A program made the translations under genes and the position numbers. A DNA stretch of 64,000 bases from Alcaligenaceae bacterium (GTDB lineage: Bacteria; Pseudomonadota; Gammaproteobacteria; Burkholderiales; Burkholderiaceae_B): assembly GCA_013416405.1 (NCBI GenBank), contig JACCET010000006.1, forward strand, positions 248,001 through 312,000. Direction: 5' to 3'. Of the stretch, positions 24,174 through 32,491 are shown in pieces; the first letter of the stretch is position 1; every line of letters starts with the position of its first letter. The notes under the pieces are model-generated. The model ran no database searches. It was given only the letters and a program-made list of their open reading frames with translations, and had not been told where the DNA came from.

Positions 24174-24521
24174 TTAATCATCGTCATCGTCGAGGTGGAA
24201 CTTGTGAATGATACGATGGGCAAGCGGGGCCAGCACGAGACCCAGCGTGGCAACGAAAACCAGACCCACCAGAATGCTGTACAAGGAAAAAAAGATTTTT
24301 CCCATTACGCTCGCTGGTACGATATACGGCCCAATACCCACAAGAATCAGCGCAGTGTTCAAAATGGCATCGTGCCACTCGACAGGTTCAAGCAACAGGT
24401 GCCCCAACACGCCGATGGCCAGGGTGAATGCCACGACCAGCAAGGCCAGGCCCACATGCGAAAAAATTCGATACGTAAAATCGCGCGGATGCAATAAAGA
24501 TTCGTTTTTCGACTCGTACAT
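24174..24521 (-). CDS. Small membrane protein resembling a two-helix K+ channel without the selectivity filter
   Basis: 115 residues from ATG 24519-24521, chosen because GGAAGGGG lies 8 bases upstream. There are three hydrophobic segments (about 19-40, 49-66, 73-97). The block DAILNTALILVGIGPYIVPASVMGKIF aligns by pattern with the pore region of two-helix K+ channels, but the TVGYGD filter is replaced by LVGIGPY. The C-terminus ends in a run of Asp. It may be a degenerate ion-channel-fold protein with another role. It lies 124 bases before the DUF3348 gene on the same strand; cotranscription is possible but not shown. Confidence 0.65.
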   Translation of the reverse strand: MYESKNESLLHPRDFTYRIFSHVGLALLVVAFTLAIGVLGHLLLEPVEWHDAILNTALILVGIGPYIVPASVMGKIFFSLYSILVGLVFVATLGLVLAPLAHRIIHKFHLDDDDD

Positions 24522-24978
24522 TGCCCACCCCTTCCGGTTGCATGAACAAACAGCCATTACGCCAGTGACCGCATCCTAGCCCAGTTCAGGCAGAATTGGT
24601 ACTAATACGGAATTATTGGTCAGGGTCAGGACATCCCAATAAAGTAAACCGGTTTCATAACCGAAACGAAATCAGGCACGCGAGCGTCTTGAACGAGCAA
24701 AAATCGCACAAAAAGTACTACGTGATAACCCTGCTCAAGCAGTGTTCAAAACCATTTGAAATCCAAACGAAATACGCCGCAACAATTATAAAGACCCGCA
24801 TGGAATATGGGCTGCGGCCCGCCAAAGCGCTTTATTTATTAAGTTCAAAGCCTCTTTTTCATGGGTTTATGGCTTGTTGACGTGAGTTTTTGTATAGCCT
24901 ATAAAAGCACCGGCAGTTAGAAGTTTGCATTCTGTTGCAAGCCACAAAAACTTCATCGCATAAAGCCAGGAGACACAA
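24522..24978. other. Divergent regulatory region before the TRAP operon
   Basis: 457 bases without a supported gene. It includes the TRAP promoter (24877-24905) and a small inverted repeat CGGTT-TCAT-AACCG (24650-24663). A 94-codon open frame in this region has no ribosome-binding site or family resemblance and was rejected. Confidence 0.45.
24877..24905 (+). promoter_or_regulatory. Sigma-70 promoter of the TRAP operon
   Basis: TTGACG (24877-24882), exactly 17 bases, TATAAA (24900-24905). Transcription would start near 24912, giving a leader of about 67 bases; the GGAG ribosome-binding site (AGGAGACACAAATG) follows. This is the closest match to consensus in the window. Confidence 0.7.
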
Positions 24979-26133
24979 ATGAAAAGTAGTGCAAAAGTGG
25001 ACGCTAAATCCGTTCAGCCCAAATCGTCGCGCCGCCAGTTCTTGGGTGGTGCAGCAGCCGGTACCGCCGCTGCAGTCGGCATGGGATTCCCTGCCATTGT
25101 CAGCGCGCAAGCCCCCACTAACCTCAGGTTCCAAAGCACGTGGCCCACCGTGGACATCTTCCACGAGTATGCACTTGACTTCGCCAAGAAAGTCAACGAC
25201 ATGACGGGCGGCGAGCTCAAGATCGAGGTCTTGCCGGCCGGCGCGGTCGTTCCCGCCTTCGCCCTGCTCGACGCGGTCTCCAAAGGCACGCTGGACGGCG
25301 GTCATGGTGTGTTGGGCTACAACTACGGCAAGCAAAACGCCCTGGCACTGTATTCATCGGGCCCTGCCTACGGCATGGACGCCAATATGGTCCTGGCCTG
25401 GCACAAATACGGCGGCGGTAAAGAACTGCTCGACGAACTCTACGCTGAAATCGGCGGCAACGTCGTGACCTTCCTGAGCGGCCCCATGCCCACCCAGGCA
25501 TTCGGCTGGTTCAAGAACCCCATTACCAAGACCGAAGACCTCAAAGGCCTGAAGTTCCGTACCAACGGCCTGGCCATTGACTTGTTCACAGCCATGGGCG
25601 CAGCCGTTAACGCCCTGCCCGGCGGCGAAATCGTTCCGGCACTTGACCGTGGTCTGCTCGACGGCGCCGAGTTCAACAATGCGTCTTCCGACCGCCTGCT
25701 GGGCTTCCCCGACGTATCCAAGGTGTGCATGCTGCAAAGCTTCCACCAGTCGTCGGAAACCTTTGAAATCACCTTCAACAAAGACAAGTACAACGCCTTG
25801 CCCGATAAGATGAAGGCGATTATTGCCAATGCGGTGGAAGCTGCTTCGGCCGATATGTCGTGGAAAGCGGTCAGCCGCTATTCGGAAGACTACATCAAGC
25901 TGCAGCAAGACGGCGTCAAGTTCTACAAAACGCCCGATGCCATCTTGCAAGAACAGCTGGTTGTCTGGGACAAGATCATCAACGAAAAAGCCAAGACCAA
26001 CCCCATGTTCAAGAAAATCGAAGAATCGCAACGGGCCTTCGCTGCACGCGCGGTAGCCTGGGACATGGACACCAACAACAATCGGCGCATGGCCTACAAC
26101 CACTACCGCAAAGCAGCTCAAAACAAGAGCTAA
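24979..26133 (+). CDS. TRAP transporter substrate-binding protein (DctP family, Tat-exported)
   Basis: Periplasmic binding component for a carboxylate-type ligand. The 384 residues start with a twin-arginine signal (SRRQFLGGAAAG near 17-28, cleavage near VSA-Q). The mature protein has the DctP-family pattern: LRFQSTWPTVDIFHEYALDFA near the start, GLKFRTNGLAIDLFTAMGAAV near 191-211 (the conserved Arg that binds the carboxylate), and an ALDRGLLDGAEFNN block near 222-235. It resembles the TakP/2-oxoacid branch in length and motifs; the ligand is not determined. It is followed by the DctQ and DctM genes in the same operon. Confidence 0.93.
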   Translation: MKSSAKVDAKSVQPKSSRRQFLGGAAAGTAAAVGMGFPAIVSAQAPTNLRFQSTWPTVDIFHEYALDFAKKVNDMTGGELKIEVLPAGAVVPAFALLDAVSKGTLDGGHGVLGYNYGKQNALALYSSGPAYGMDANMVLAWHKYGGGKELLDELYAEIGGNVVTFLSGPMPTQAFGWFKNPITKTEDLKGLKFRTNGLAIDLFTAMGAAVNALPGGEIVPALDRGLLDGAEFNNASSDRLLGFPDVSKVCMLQSFHQSSETFEITFNKDKYNALPDKMKAIIANAVEAASADMSWKAVSRYSEDYIKLQQDGVKFYKTPDAILQEQLVVWDKIINEKAKTNPMFKKIEESQRAFAARAVAWDMDTNNNRRMAYNHYRKAAQNKS

Positions 26134-26255
26134 GCCGACACGCAGCAACCAACAATACCACCCTTAAGCAGTACGGGTGGTGTTTTTAAATCGGCTACGC
26201 AGGGCAACGCACACCCTGTGCTGCGCCCTGCAGTTACCTCCCCAGCAGGTTCACC

Positions 26256-26885
26256 ATGCAAAAATTATTATTGACCATAGACCGGTTCAATACCTGGCTC
26301 GGTCAGCTATTTGGCTGGCTCGTCCTGGCACTGACGCTATTCGTCACTTACGAAGTTTTTTCACGCTACGCGCTGGGCAACCCACACTCATGGTCATTTG
26401 ACGCCATGAACATGATGTACGGCGGACTGTTCATGATGGCGGGTGCCTATACCTTGTCCAAGAATGGACACGTACGCGGCGATGTGCTTTACGGCTTTTT
26501 CCCGCCTCGCCTGCAGGCCGGACTGGATCTGACCCTATACATTCTATTTTTCTTTCCAGGCGTCATAGCCCTCGTCTGGGCCGGCTACACCTACGCCTTT
26601 GAGTCCTGGATGATCAACGAACACTCGACCATCACTGCTGACGGCCCCCCTATTTATCCGTTCAAGGCCATCATTCCCCTGGCCGGCTTCGCCTTGCTGC
26701 TGCAGGGTTTTGTTGAAGTGGTCTATTGCGTCCAGTGCTTGAAACGCGGCCAATGGCCCAAGCGCGAAAAAGACGTGGAAGAAGTCGACGTGGATAAACT
26801 CAAAAACATGGTTCACGTAGACGATGCAGACATCAAAGAGCTCGACAAACTGGTTGTCGAGCAAGAAAAAGGGAAGCAACCATGA
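26256..26885 (+). CDS. TRAP transporter small permease (DctQ family)
   Basis: Four-helix membrane subunit needed for TRAP function. The 209 residues have the family pattern: first helix near 16-36 (GWLVLALTLFVTYEVFSRYALGNPHSWSFD), KNGHVRGDVLYGF near 69-81, then two more helices near 88-112 and 137-157. It is longer than the typical 160-180 residues because of an acidic C-terminal tail (residues 165-209, rich in Asp/Glu/Lys), probably cytoplasmic. Its TGA overlaps the ATG of the large permease (ATGA). Confidence 0.92.
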   Translation: MQKLLLTIDRFNTWLGQLFGWLVLALTLFVTYEVFSRYALGNPHSWSFDAMNMMYGGLFMMAGAYTLSKNGHVRGDVLYGFFPPRLQAGLDLTLYILFFFPGVIALVWAGYTYAFESWMINEHSTITADGPPIYPFKAIIPLAGFALLLQGFVEVVYCVQCLKRGQWPKREKDVEEVDVDKLKNMVHVDDADIKELDKLVVEQEKGKQP

Positions 26886-28789
26886 GAAAAGAGATATGGT
26901 TTGGCCTCTCTATATTAGTGGCCGTCGTCATCGCGCTGATTGTGTTGATGCCGTCACCGGCAGATCTCACTAACGGTCACCTGGGCCTGCTCATGCTGGG
27001 CCTGATTGTCGTCACCATCATGCTGGGTTTTCCCACCGCCTTCACGCTCATGGGCATGGGAGTGATGTTTACCTACATGGCCTATCGGGGCATGGGGCCG
27101 CAGATAGCCATAGAGCAAACACTCGATCTGATGGTGCTGCGTACCTACGCCGTCATGACCAACGATGTACTGATCGCGGTGCCTTTGTTCATTTTCATGG
27201 GTTACCTGGTCGAGCGTGCCAACTTGGTCGAAAGGCTGTTCAAAAGCATGCACCTGGCCATGGCCCGCTTGCCGGGTTCACTGGCCGTGGCCACTGTCAT
27301 TACTTGCGCCGTATTCGCTACCGCAACGGGCATCGTGGGTGCAGTGGTTACACTGATGGGGCTGCTGGCCATGCCGGCCATGATGAAAGCCGGTTATAGC
27401 GTGCGCCTGACCGCCGGCGCCATTACCGCGGGCGGCTGCCTGGGCATCATGATTCCACCGTCAGTGCTGCTGATTGTGTATGGTGCGGTGGCGGGTGTGT
27501 CGGTGGTCAAGCTGTACGCCGGGGCCTTCTTCCCGGGCCTTATGTTGGCGCTGCTGTACGTGTTTTACATCATGATCGTCGCCAAGATCAGCCCCAAGTC
27601 GGCCCCGCCGCTGTCTGAAGAGGAACGCCGCGTAACTCTGCCCGAGTTCGCCGAGACCATCAAGAACTCCATTAGCAACCGTGTGATACCGGGGGTGCTC
27701 GGCGCCATGAAAGGCCGGCGCAACGTCAACGTGCCCATGAGCACCTTGCTGTACACCATGGTCGTCGCACTGTTGCCCGCTTTGGTCTTTACGGCCGCCA
27801 TGGCGCTCACCTACAACATTGTTACCGAACCCGATCCAGTACAGGATAGCGGTCTCGTTGAAATGGGCTCGTTCTCCATGGGTAGCGAAACTCAGTTTTC
27901 GGGTGGTTTAGCCGAACCCGAAGGCTCGGCCGGACTATCAGAACCGTTGGGCGCACAACCCATGGGTGCAGACGCTGCAGCTGACGCAAGCGAACCTACG
28001 GCCGCCAACGCTGCAGAAGTCGACCCCGAGGCAAGGCTGGCCGCCCCAATGGCGTTCTGGATCACCTTGCTCATCGGCGCAGCCCTGCTGTTTATTTACT
28101 ACGCTTTCTTCACCTTTGCCCGCCTTGAAATCTTCAAGATGCTGCTCAGCTCGTTCTTCCCGCTGGCACTCATGATTCTGGCGGTGCTGGGCAGTATCGT
28201 GTTCGGCTTTGCAACGCCATCGGAAGCGGCTGCCATGGGTTCCTTCGGGGGACTGGTACTGGCGCTCGCCTATCGGCGCCTGAATCTACCCATGCTCAAG
28301 GAATCTGTGTATCTGGCGGCCAAGACCAGCGCCATGGTGTGCTGGCTGTTCGTCGGATCCAGCATTTTCTCGGCGGCATTTGCACTTCTGGGCGGGCAGG
28401 CAATCATTAACGACTGGGTTCTGGGCATGGACCTGACCCCGGTTGAATTCATGATCCTGGCACAGGTCGTCATCTTCTTGCTGGGATGGCCACTGGAATG
28501 GACGGAAATCATCGTGATTTTCATGCCTATCTTCCTGCCGCTGCTGGCCCATTACCAGATCGATCCGCTGTTCTTCGGTTTGTTGGTGGCCCTGAACCTG
28601 CAAACGGCCTTCCTGTCACCGCCAGTTGCCATGTCGGCCTTCTATCTGAAAGGGGTATCGCCGCCACACGTGACACTGAATCAGATCTTTGCCGGGATGC
28701 TGCCATTCATGGGCATACAGATCATAGCCATCGTGTTGCTGTATACATTCCCCGGCATTGGCCTGTGGCTGCCCGAGGTTCTGTACTGA
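26882..28789 (+). CDS. TRAP transporter large permease (DctM family) with central insertion
   Basis: The transport subunit that couples Na+ to substrate uptake. At 635 residues it is about 200 longer than the usual 425-440. The family signatures are present: FMGYLVERANLVERL near 103, ITCAVFATATGIVGAVVTLMG near 140-160, GGCLGIMIPPSVLLIVYG near 182-199, and TPSEAAAMGSFGG near 446. The extra sequence lies between about 240 and 405: a basic stretch, a helix near 285-308, a hydrophilic Ala/Glu/Gly-rich segment near 312-384, and another helix near 385-410. Two added helices keep the topology of the second half unchanged. Members of the 2-oxoacid/mannitol TRAP branch are long too. Confidence 0.92.
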   Translation: MRKEIWFGLSILVAVVIALIVLMPSPADLTNGHLGLLMLGLIVVTIMLGFPTAFTLMGMGVMFTYMAYRGMGPQIAIEQTLDLMVLRTYAVMTNDVLIAVPLFIFMGYLVERANLVERLFKSMHLAMARLPGSLAVATVITCAVFATATGIVGAVVTLMGLLAMPAMMKAGYSVRLTAGAITAGGCLGIMIPPSVLLIVYGAVAGVSVVKLYAGAFFPGLMLALLYVFYIMIVAKISPKSAPPLSEEERRVTLPEFAETIKNSISNRVIPGVLGAMKGRRNVNVPMSTLLYTMVVALLPALVFTAAMALTYNIVTEPDPVQDSGLVEMGSFSMGSETQFSGGLAEPEGSAGLSEPLGAQPMGADAAADASEPTAANAAEVDPEARLAAPMAFWITLLIGAALLFIYYAFFTFARLEIFKMLLSSFFPLALMILAVLGSIVFGFATPSEAAAMGSFGGLVLALAYRRLNLPMLKESVYLAAKTSAMVCWLFVGSSIFSAAFALLGGQAIINDWVLGMDLTPVEFMILAQVVIFLLGWPLEWTEIIVIFMPIFLPLLAHYQIDPLFFGLLVALNLQTAFLSPPVAMSAFYLKGVSPPHVTLNQIFAGMLPFMGIQIIAIVLLYTFPGIGLWLPEVLY

Positions 28790-28812
28790 TCTTTTGCTTG
28801 CAACCATCAAAA

Positions 28813-28860
28813 AGGCCGCTCGCGCGGCCTGCTATCGGCTCCTTCGGGAGCCGATTTTTT
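28813..28860. terminator. Tandem bidirectional terminator between dctM and ugd
   Basis: Two hairpins in series. The first (AGGCCGC-TCGC-GCGGCCT, 28813-28830) has a T-run only when read on the minus strand and so serves ugd. The second (TCGGCTCC-TTCG-GGAGCCGA, 28835-28854) is followed by six T on the plus strand and serves the TRAP operon. The T-run overlaps the TAA of ugd (28859-28861). Confidence 0.9.
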
Positions 28861-30190
28861 ATACCTGACGACCGATGGCGTAGTAGGTAAAGCCATGAGC
28901 CTGCATTCTGGCCGGCTCGAAGAGATTGCGCCCATCGAAAATCACCGGCTGCGCCAAGCGCTCTTTGAGGCAATCGAAATCGGGCGCCTTGAACGCCTGC
29001 CAATCGGTCACAATGACCAATGCATCGGCCCCTTTCAACGCAGCCTCTTTGGTGTCGCACAGCGTCAAGGCTTCAGCGCCGGCACCATACAAACGCCGCG
29101 CCTCGTTCACGGCTACCGGATCATAAGCCTGAACTTTGGCACCGGCCTTCCAGAGGGCATCCATCAACACCCGGCTGGGCGCATCGCGCATATCGTCGGT
29201 ATTGGGCTTGAAACTCAAGCCCCAGAGAGCAAAGGTTCTGCCTTGCAGCTGGCCCTGGTAGTGCCGATGTATTTTTTGGAACAGCAGCGTTTTCTGCTCG
29301 TTATTGCGCGCCTCCACCGCTTTCAGGATTTTGGCGTCAAAATCAATGTGGTCGGCTGTGCGTATCAAGGCGCGTATATCTTTGGGAAAGCATGAGCCTC
29401 CGTAGCCCGCACCAGCGTAGATGAAGTCGTAGCCAATACGCGGATCTGATCCTATGCCCAGGCGCACCATTTCTATGTCGGCACCCAATTTTTCGGCTAG
29501 ATTGGCCATTTCATTCATAAAACTGATTTTGGTGGCCAGCATGCAGTTGGCCGCATACTTGGTCAACTCCGCGCTATGCACATCCATCACTATCATTTTT
29601 TCATGATTGCGATTGAAGGGCGCGTACAACTCACGCATAACGTCTTCGGCATGACGACTACCCGTGCCGACGATAATGCGGTCGGGACGCATGCAGTTTG
29701 CTACGGCAGCGCCTTCTTTCAAGAACTCGGGATTCGATACCACATCAAATGTAAGGCCCGAGAGACCCCGTTGCGCCAGTACGTGTGTCACGCGCTGGGC
29801 GACCCGATCGGCCGTGCCCACGGGCACTGTGGACTTGTCTATGATGATGCGATGGCTTTCCATATGCTGGGCAATGGTCTGCGCCACGGCAAGCACCTGG
29901 GTCAAGTCGGCCGAACCGTCCTCGTCGGGCGGCGTGCCCACCGCTATGAACTGCACTTCGCCATGATGCACGCCCAGGGCGGCATCAACGGTAAAACGCA
30001 GGCGGCCTGCCGCATAATTATCCTGCACGAGGCGGCTTAGCCCTGGCTCGAAAATAGGAATTTGGCCGCGCTGGAGTTGTTCTACTTTTTCCAGGTCGAT
30101 ATCAACGCACACCACATCGTGGCCAACCTCAGCCAGAACGGCAGCTTGGGTCAACCCCACATAACCTATGCCAAAAACCGTAACTTTCAT
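28859..30190 (-). CDS. ugd: UDP-glucose 6-dehydrogenase
   Basis: NAD+-dependent oxidation of UDP-glucose to UDP-glucuronate, a precursor for capsule, LPS or exopolysaccharide. The 443 residues contain the N-terminal Rossmann motif GIGYVGL near 7-13, [15 protein letters not shown] near 80-94, and the catalytic cysteine in [12 protein letters not shown] near 258-269. The C-terminal NAD-binding/oligomer domain has [17 protein letters not shown] near 321-337. The gene is monocistronic here. No neighbouring polysaccharide genes are in the window. Confidence 0.95.
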   Translation of the reverse strand: MKVTVFGIGYVGLTQAAVLAEVGHDVVCVDIDLEKVEQLQRGQIPIFEPGLSRLVQDNYAAGRLRFTVDAALGVHHGEVQFIAVGTPPDEDGSADLTQVLAVAQTIAQHMESHRIIIDKSTVPVGTADRVAQRVTHVLAQRGLSGLTFDVVSNPEFLKEGAAVANCMRPDRIIVGTGSRHAEDVMRELYAPFNRNHEKMIVMDVHSAELTKYAANCMLATKISFMNEMANLAEKLGADIEMVRLGIGSDPRIGYDFIYAGAGYGGSCFPKDIRALIRTADHIDFDAKILKAVEARNNEQKTLLFQKIHRHYQGQLQGRTFALWGLSFKPNTDDMRDAPSRVLMDALWKAGAKVQAYDPVAVNEARRLYGAGAEALTLCDTKEAALKGADALVIVTDWQAFKAPDFDCLKERLAQPVIFDGRNLFEPARMQAHGFTYYAIGRQV

Positions 30191-30304
30191 AAACGTGCCG
30201 TGCTCCGTGGACTATCATCGTAATAGGAACATACCGCAATTACTTGAATAATATGTGACACAATAGGCAGTGTTGGCCCTAGAGCCGTCTGAAAAGATGT
30301 CCTC

Positions 30305-30832
30305 ATGATGCAACCTGCCTTGACCATAATCCGGATAAGCCGCCTGCCGCTGGCCCTGTCAGCCGTGCTGCTGCTTGCGGCCTGTGCGGGGCCAGTCCCA
30401 ACAAAAACGCCGCAACCCGGCATGCCCGCCCCCACCATTGCGCTAGATGCCTCGCAGCGCGGCGATATCGTACTGACCGCAGCCGGTCTTATGCAAACCA
30501 ACTATCAATACGGCGGCAGCACCCCGAATACGGGCTTCGATTGCAGCGGCCTGGTTGCCTATGTATTTCAGCATGCTGCCAGCCAGCCCTTGCCGCACAA
30601 CACTGCGGCTATTGCCCGCCTTAGCAGGCCTATTTCCCGCCGCCAGTTGAAAGCGGGCGATTTTGTTTTCTTCAACACCCTGAATCGCCCGTTTTCTCAT
30701 ATGGGAATTTATCTGGGTGAAGGACGCTTCATCAATGCACCCTCTTCCGGTGGCCAGGTCCGTATAGACTCTCTGGACAACCCGTATTACGCCAAACGCT
30801 TTGAGTCGGCCAGAACGCTGTTCAGTTCTTGA
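30305..30832 (+). CDS. NlpC/P60 family lipoprotein (C40 peptidase)
   Basis: Cell-wall hydrolase family that cleaves D-Glu-mDAP type peptide bonds in peptidoglycan. The 175 residues start with a lipoprotein signal whose lipobox is LLLAAC near 22-27. The NlpC/P60 domain (about 55-175) has the catalytic Cys in NTGFDCSGLVAYVF near 76-89 and the catalytic His in FSHMGIYLGEGRFINA near 136-151. The C-terminus NPYYAKRFESARTLF is typical. The gene is monocistronic with a GTG-free ATG start; two consecutive ATG codons exist. Confidence 0.92.
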   Translation: MMQPALTIIRISRLPLALSAVLLLAACAGPVPTKTPQPGMPAPTIALDASQRGDIVLTAAGLMQTNYQYGGSTPNTGFDCSGLVAYVFQHAASQPLPHNTAAIARLSRPISRRQLKAGDFVFFNTLNRPFSHMGIYLGEGRFINAPSSGGQVRIDSLDNPYYAKRFESARTLFSS

Positions 30833-30847
30833 GCATAGCGCAGACAA

Positions 30848-30880
30848 TCCGGAACAGGCGCGTTGCCGGCCTGTTCCGGA
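30848..30880. terminator. Convergent terminator hairpin between nlpC-like and glpD
   Basis: A perfect 12-bp stem TCCGGAACAGGC / GCCTGTTCCGGA with a 9-base loop. T-runs are poor on both sides, so it could end both convergent transcripts with help from Rho or act as a 3' stabiliser. Confidence 0.6.
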
Positions 30881-30889
30881 CTTCCAGCC

Positions 30890-32476
30890 TTAGGCGGGCA
30901 CGTGCTGGTACTGGGCCGCTAACGTCAGGAAGTCATCCAGCCTGGGATCCACCCCAGTTTCTTCCTGCAGTATTTGCGCAACAGTCGGCGCCAATTGCGC
31001 GGCCAGCTTCGCATCCAGAAACAGCAGCCGAATACGCCTGGCCAGCACGTCTTCCACGGTACGGGCGTACTCATAGCGTGCGGCAAAGCGAATCATTGCC
31101 ACGCTAAAGCCTGGCGCCAATTCGATGTCTGCACCTGGCAAACCCTGAACCACGCCAGCTTCAGAGCCATAAGACAGCAGGCCCGGGGTCTGAGCCATGG
31201 AGACCCGTTCCGAAGACGCGCCCACGAGCTTAAGGCTGGCCGTGCGCGAAGGCGGCAGGCGTTCGAGCAAACCATGCTCTACGCATTTTTGCAGCGCATC
31301 TTCCGCCATGGCCCGATAGGTCGTCCATTTACCACCGGTCACCGTGACCAGCCCGGACGGGCTGACCAATACCGTATGCTCGCGACTGATTTTCTTGGTG
31401 TTGTTGCCTTCGTTGTCGGGGGGCCGCACCAGGGGTCGCAAACCCACCCAGATACTTTTGACATCGGCACGTGTGGGGGCCCGCTTCAAATACCTGCCGG
31501 CTTCACCCAGAATAAAATTGACCTCTTCGACAAAGGCATCAGGTTCTCGGGATAGGTCGTGCCGTGGGGTATCGGTGGTGCCCAATATGACCTTACCCAG
31601 CCATGGCACGGCAAACAAAACCCGGCCATCTTGGGTTTTGGGCACTAGCAAGGCATGATCACCCGGGAAAAATTCGCTATCGACAACCAGATGCACGCCC
31701 TGGCTGGGCGCCACCATGGGCTGTACCGTGCGTGCACCGGCCTGCCCGTCTTTCTGGCGGATATCATCGACCCACACTCCGGTCGCGTTCACCACACAGC
31801 GTGCCTTGATGGTGAAGGTCTGGCCAGACTCGGTATCAGTGCAACACAAGCCTACCACCTTGCCCTGCTCGTGCAAGAGTTCGGTAACGGGGCAGTAGTT
31901 GATCAGCAACGCGCCTTGCGCCGCCGCAGTACGGGCCAACGCCAAGGCCAGCCGGGCGTCGTCAAACTGGCCATCCCAGTACTTGACACCCCCTTTCAGG
32001 CCTTGTTCCTTCACGCCCGGCATACATTCCAGCGTGCGTCTGGCGTTCAAAAACTGGGTTGAACCCAGGCCGGCCTTACCTGCCAGGGCATCATAGGCTT
32101 TCAAGCCGACCCCATAAAAGGGTACTTCCCAGCACTTGTAGCCAGGCACGACAAAAGGCAGCGGCCTGGCCAGATGAGGCGCGTTATTCAATAGCGTGGT
32201 GCGCTCGTGCAGCGCCTCTTGAACCAGGGCGATATTGCCTTGGGCAAGATAGCGCACGCCTCCGTGCACCAGTTTGGTTGCTCGCGACGACGTGCCCTTA
32301 GCGAAGTCATGCGACTCAAGCAAGAGCACAGACAAACCGCGCTGGGCGGCGTCCAGTGCAACGCCCAGCCCGGTTGCACCGCCGCCGATGATAGCCAGAT
32401 CGACCTGGCCTAGTCCGGCCAACGCCTGCATCAACTGCGGGCGCCCGGACTCTTGGTGATTAGCTTGATTAGACAT
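30890..32476 (-). CDS. glpD: Aerobic glycerol-3-phosphate dehydrogenase
   Basis: FAD-dependent membrane-associated enzyme that oxidises glycerol-3-phosphate to dihydroxyacetone phosphate and passes electrons to quinone. The 528 residues have the FAD Rossmann motif IIGGGATGLGVALDAA near 29-44, TSSRATKLVHGGVRYLAQG near 62-80, and a C-terminal domain with GGKWTTYRAMAEDAL near 367-381. It closes the operon that starts at glpS, 15 bases after glpV. Confidence 0.96.
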   Translation of the reverse strand: MSNQANHQESGRPQLMQALAGLGQVDLAIIGGGATGLGVALDAAQRGLSVLLLESHDFAKGTSSRATKLVHGGVRYLAQGNIALVQEALHERTTLLNNAPHLARPLPFVVPGYKCWEVPFYGVGLKAYDALAGKAGLGSTQFLNARRTLECMPGVKEQGLKGGVKYWDGQFDDARLALALARTAAAQGALLINYCPVTELLHEQGKVVGLCCTDTESGQTFTIKARCVVNATGVWVDDIRQKDGQAGARTVQPMVAPSQGVHLVVDSEFFPGDHALLVPKTQDGRVLFAVPWLGKVILGTTDTPRHDLSREPDAFVEEVNFILGEAGRYLKRAPTRADVKSIWVGLRPLVRPPDNEGNNTKKISREHTVLVSPSGLVTVTGGKWTTYRAMAEDALQKCVEHGLLERLPPSRTASLKLVGASSERVSMAQTPGLLSYGSEAGVVQGLPGADIELAPGFSVAMIRFAARYEYARTVEDVLARRIRLLFLDAKLAAQLAPTVAQILQEETGVDPRLDDFLTLAAQYQHVPA

Positions 32477-32491
32477 GAAAAAGGTTAGATG

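Noticed and set aside
24596-24880. 94-codon plus-strand frame before the TRAP operon
   Set aside because: No ribosome-binding site, no family similarity, atypical composition and overlap with the TRAP promoter region.
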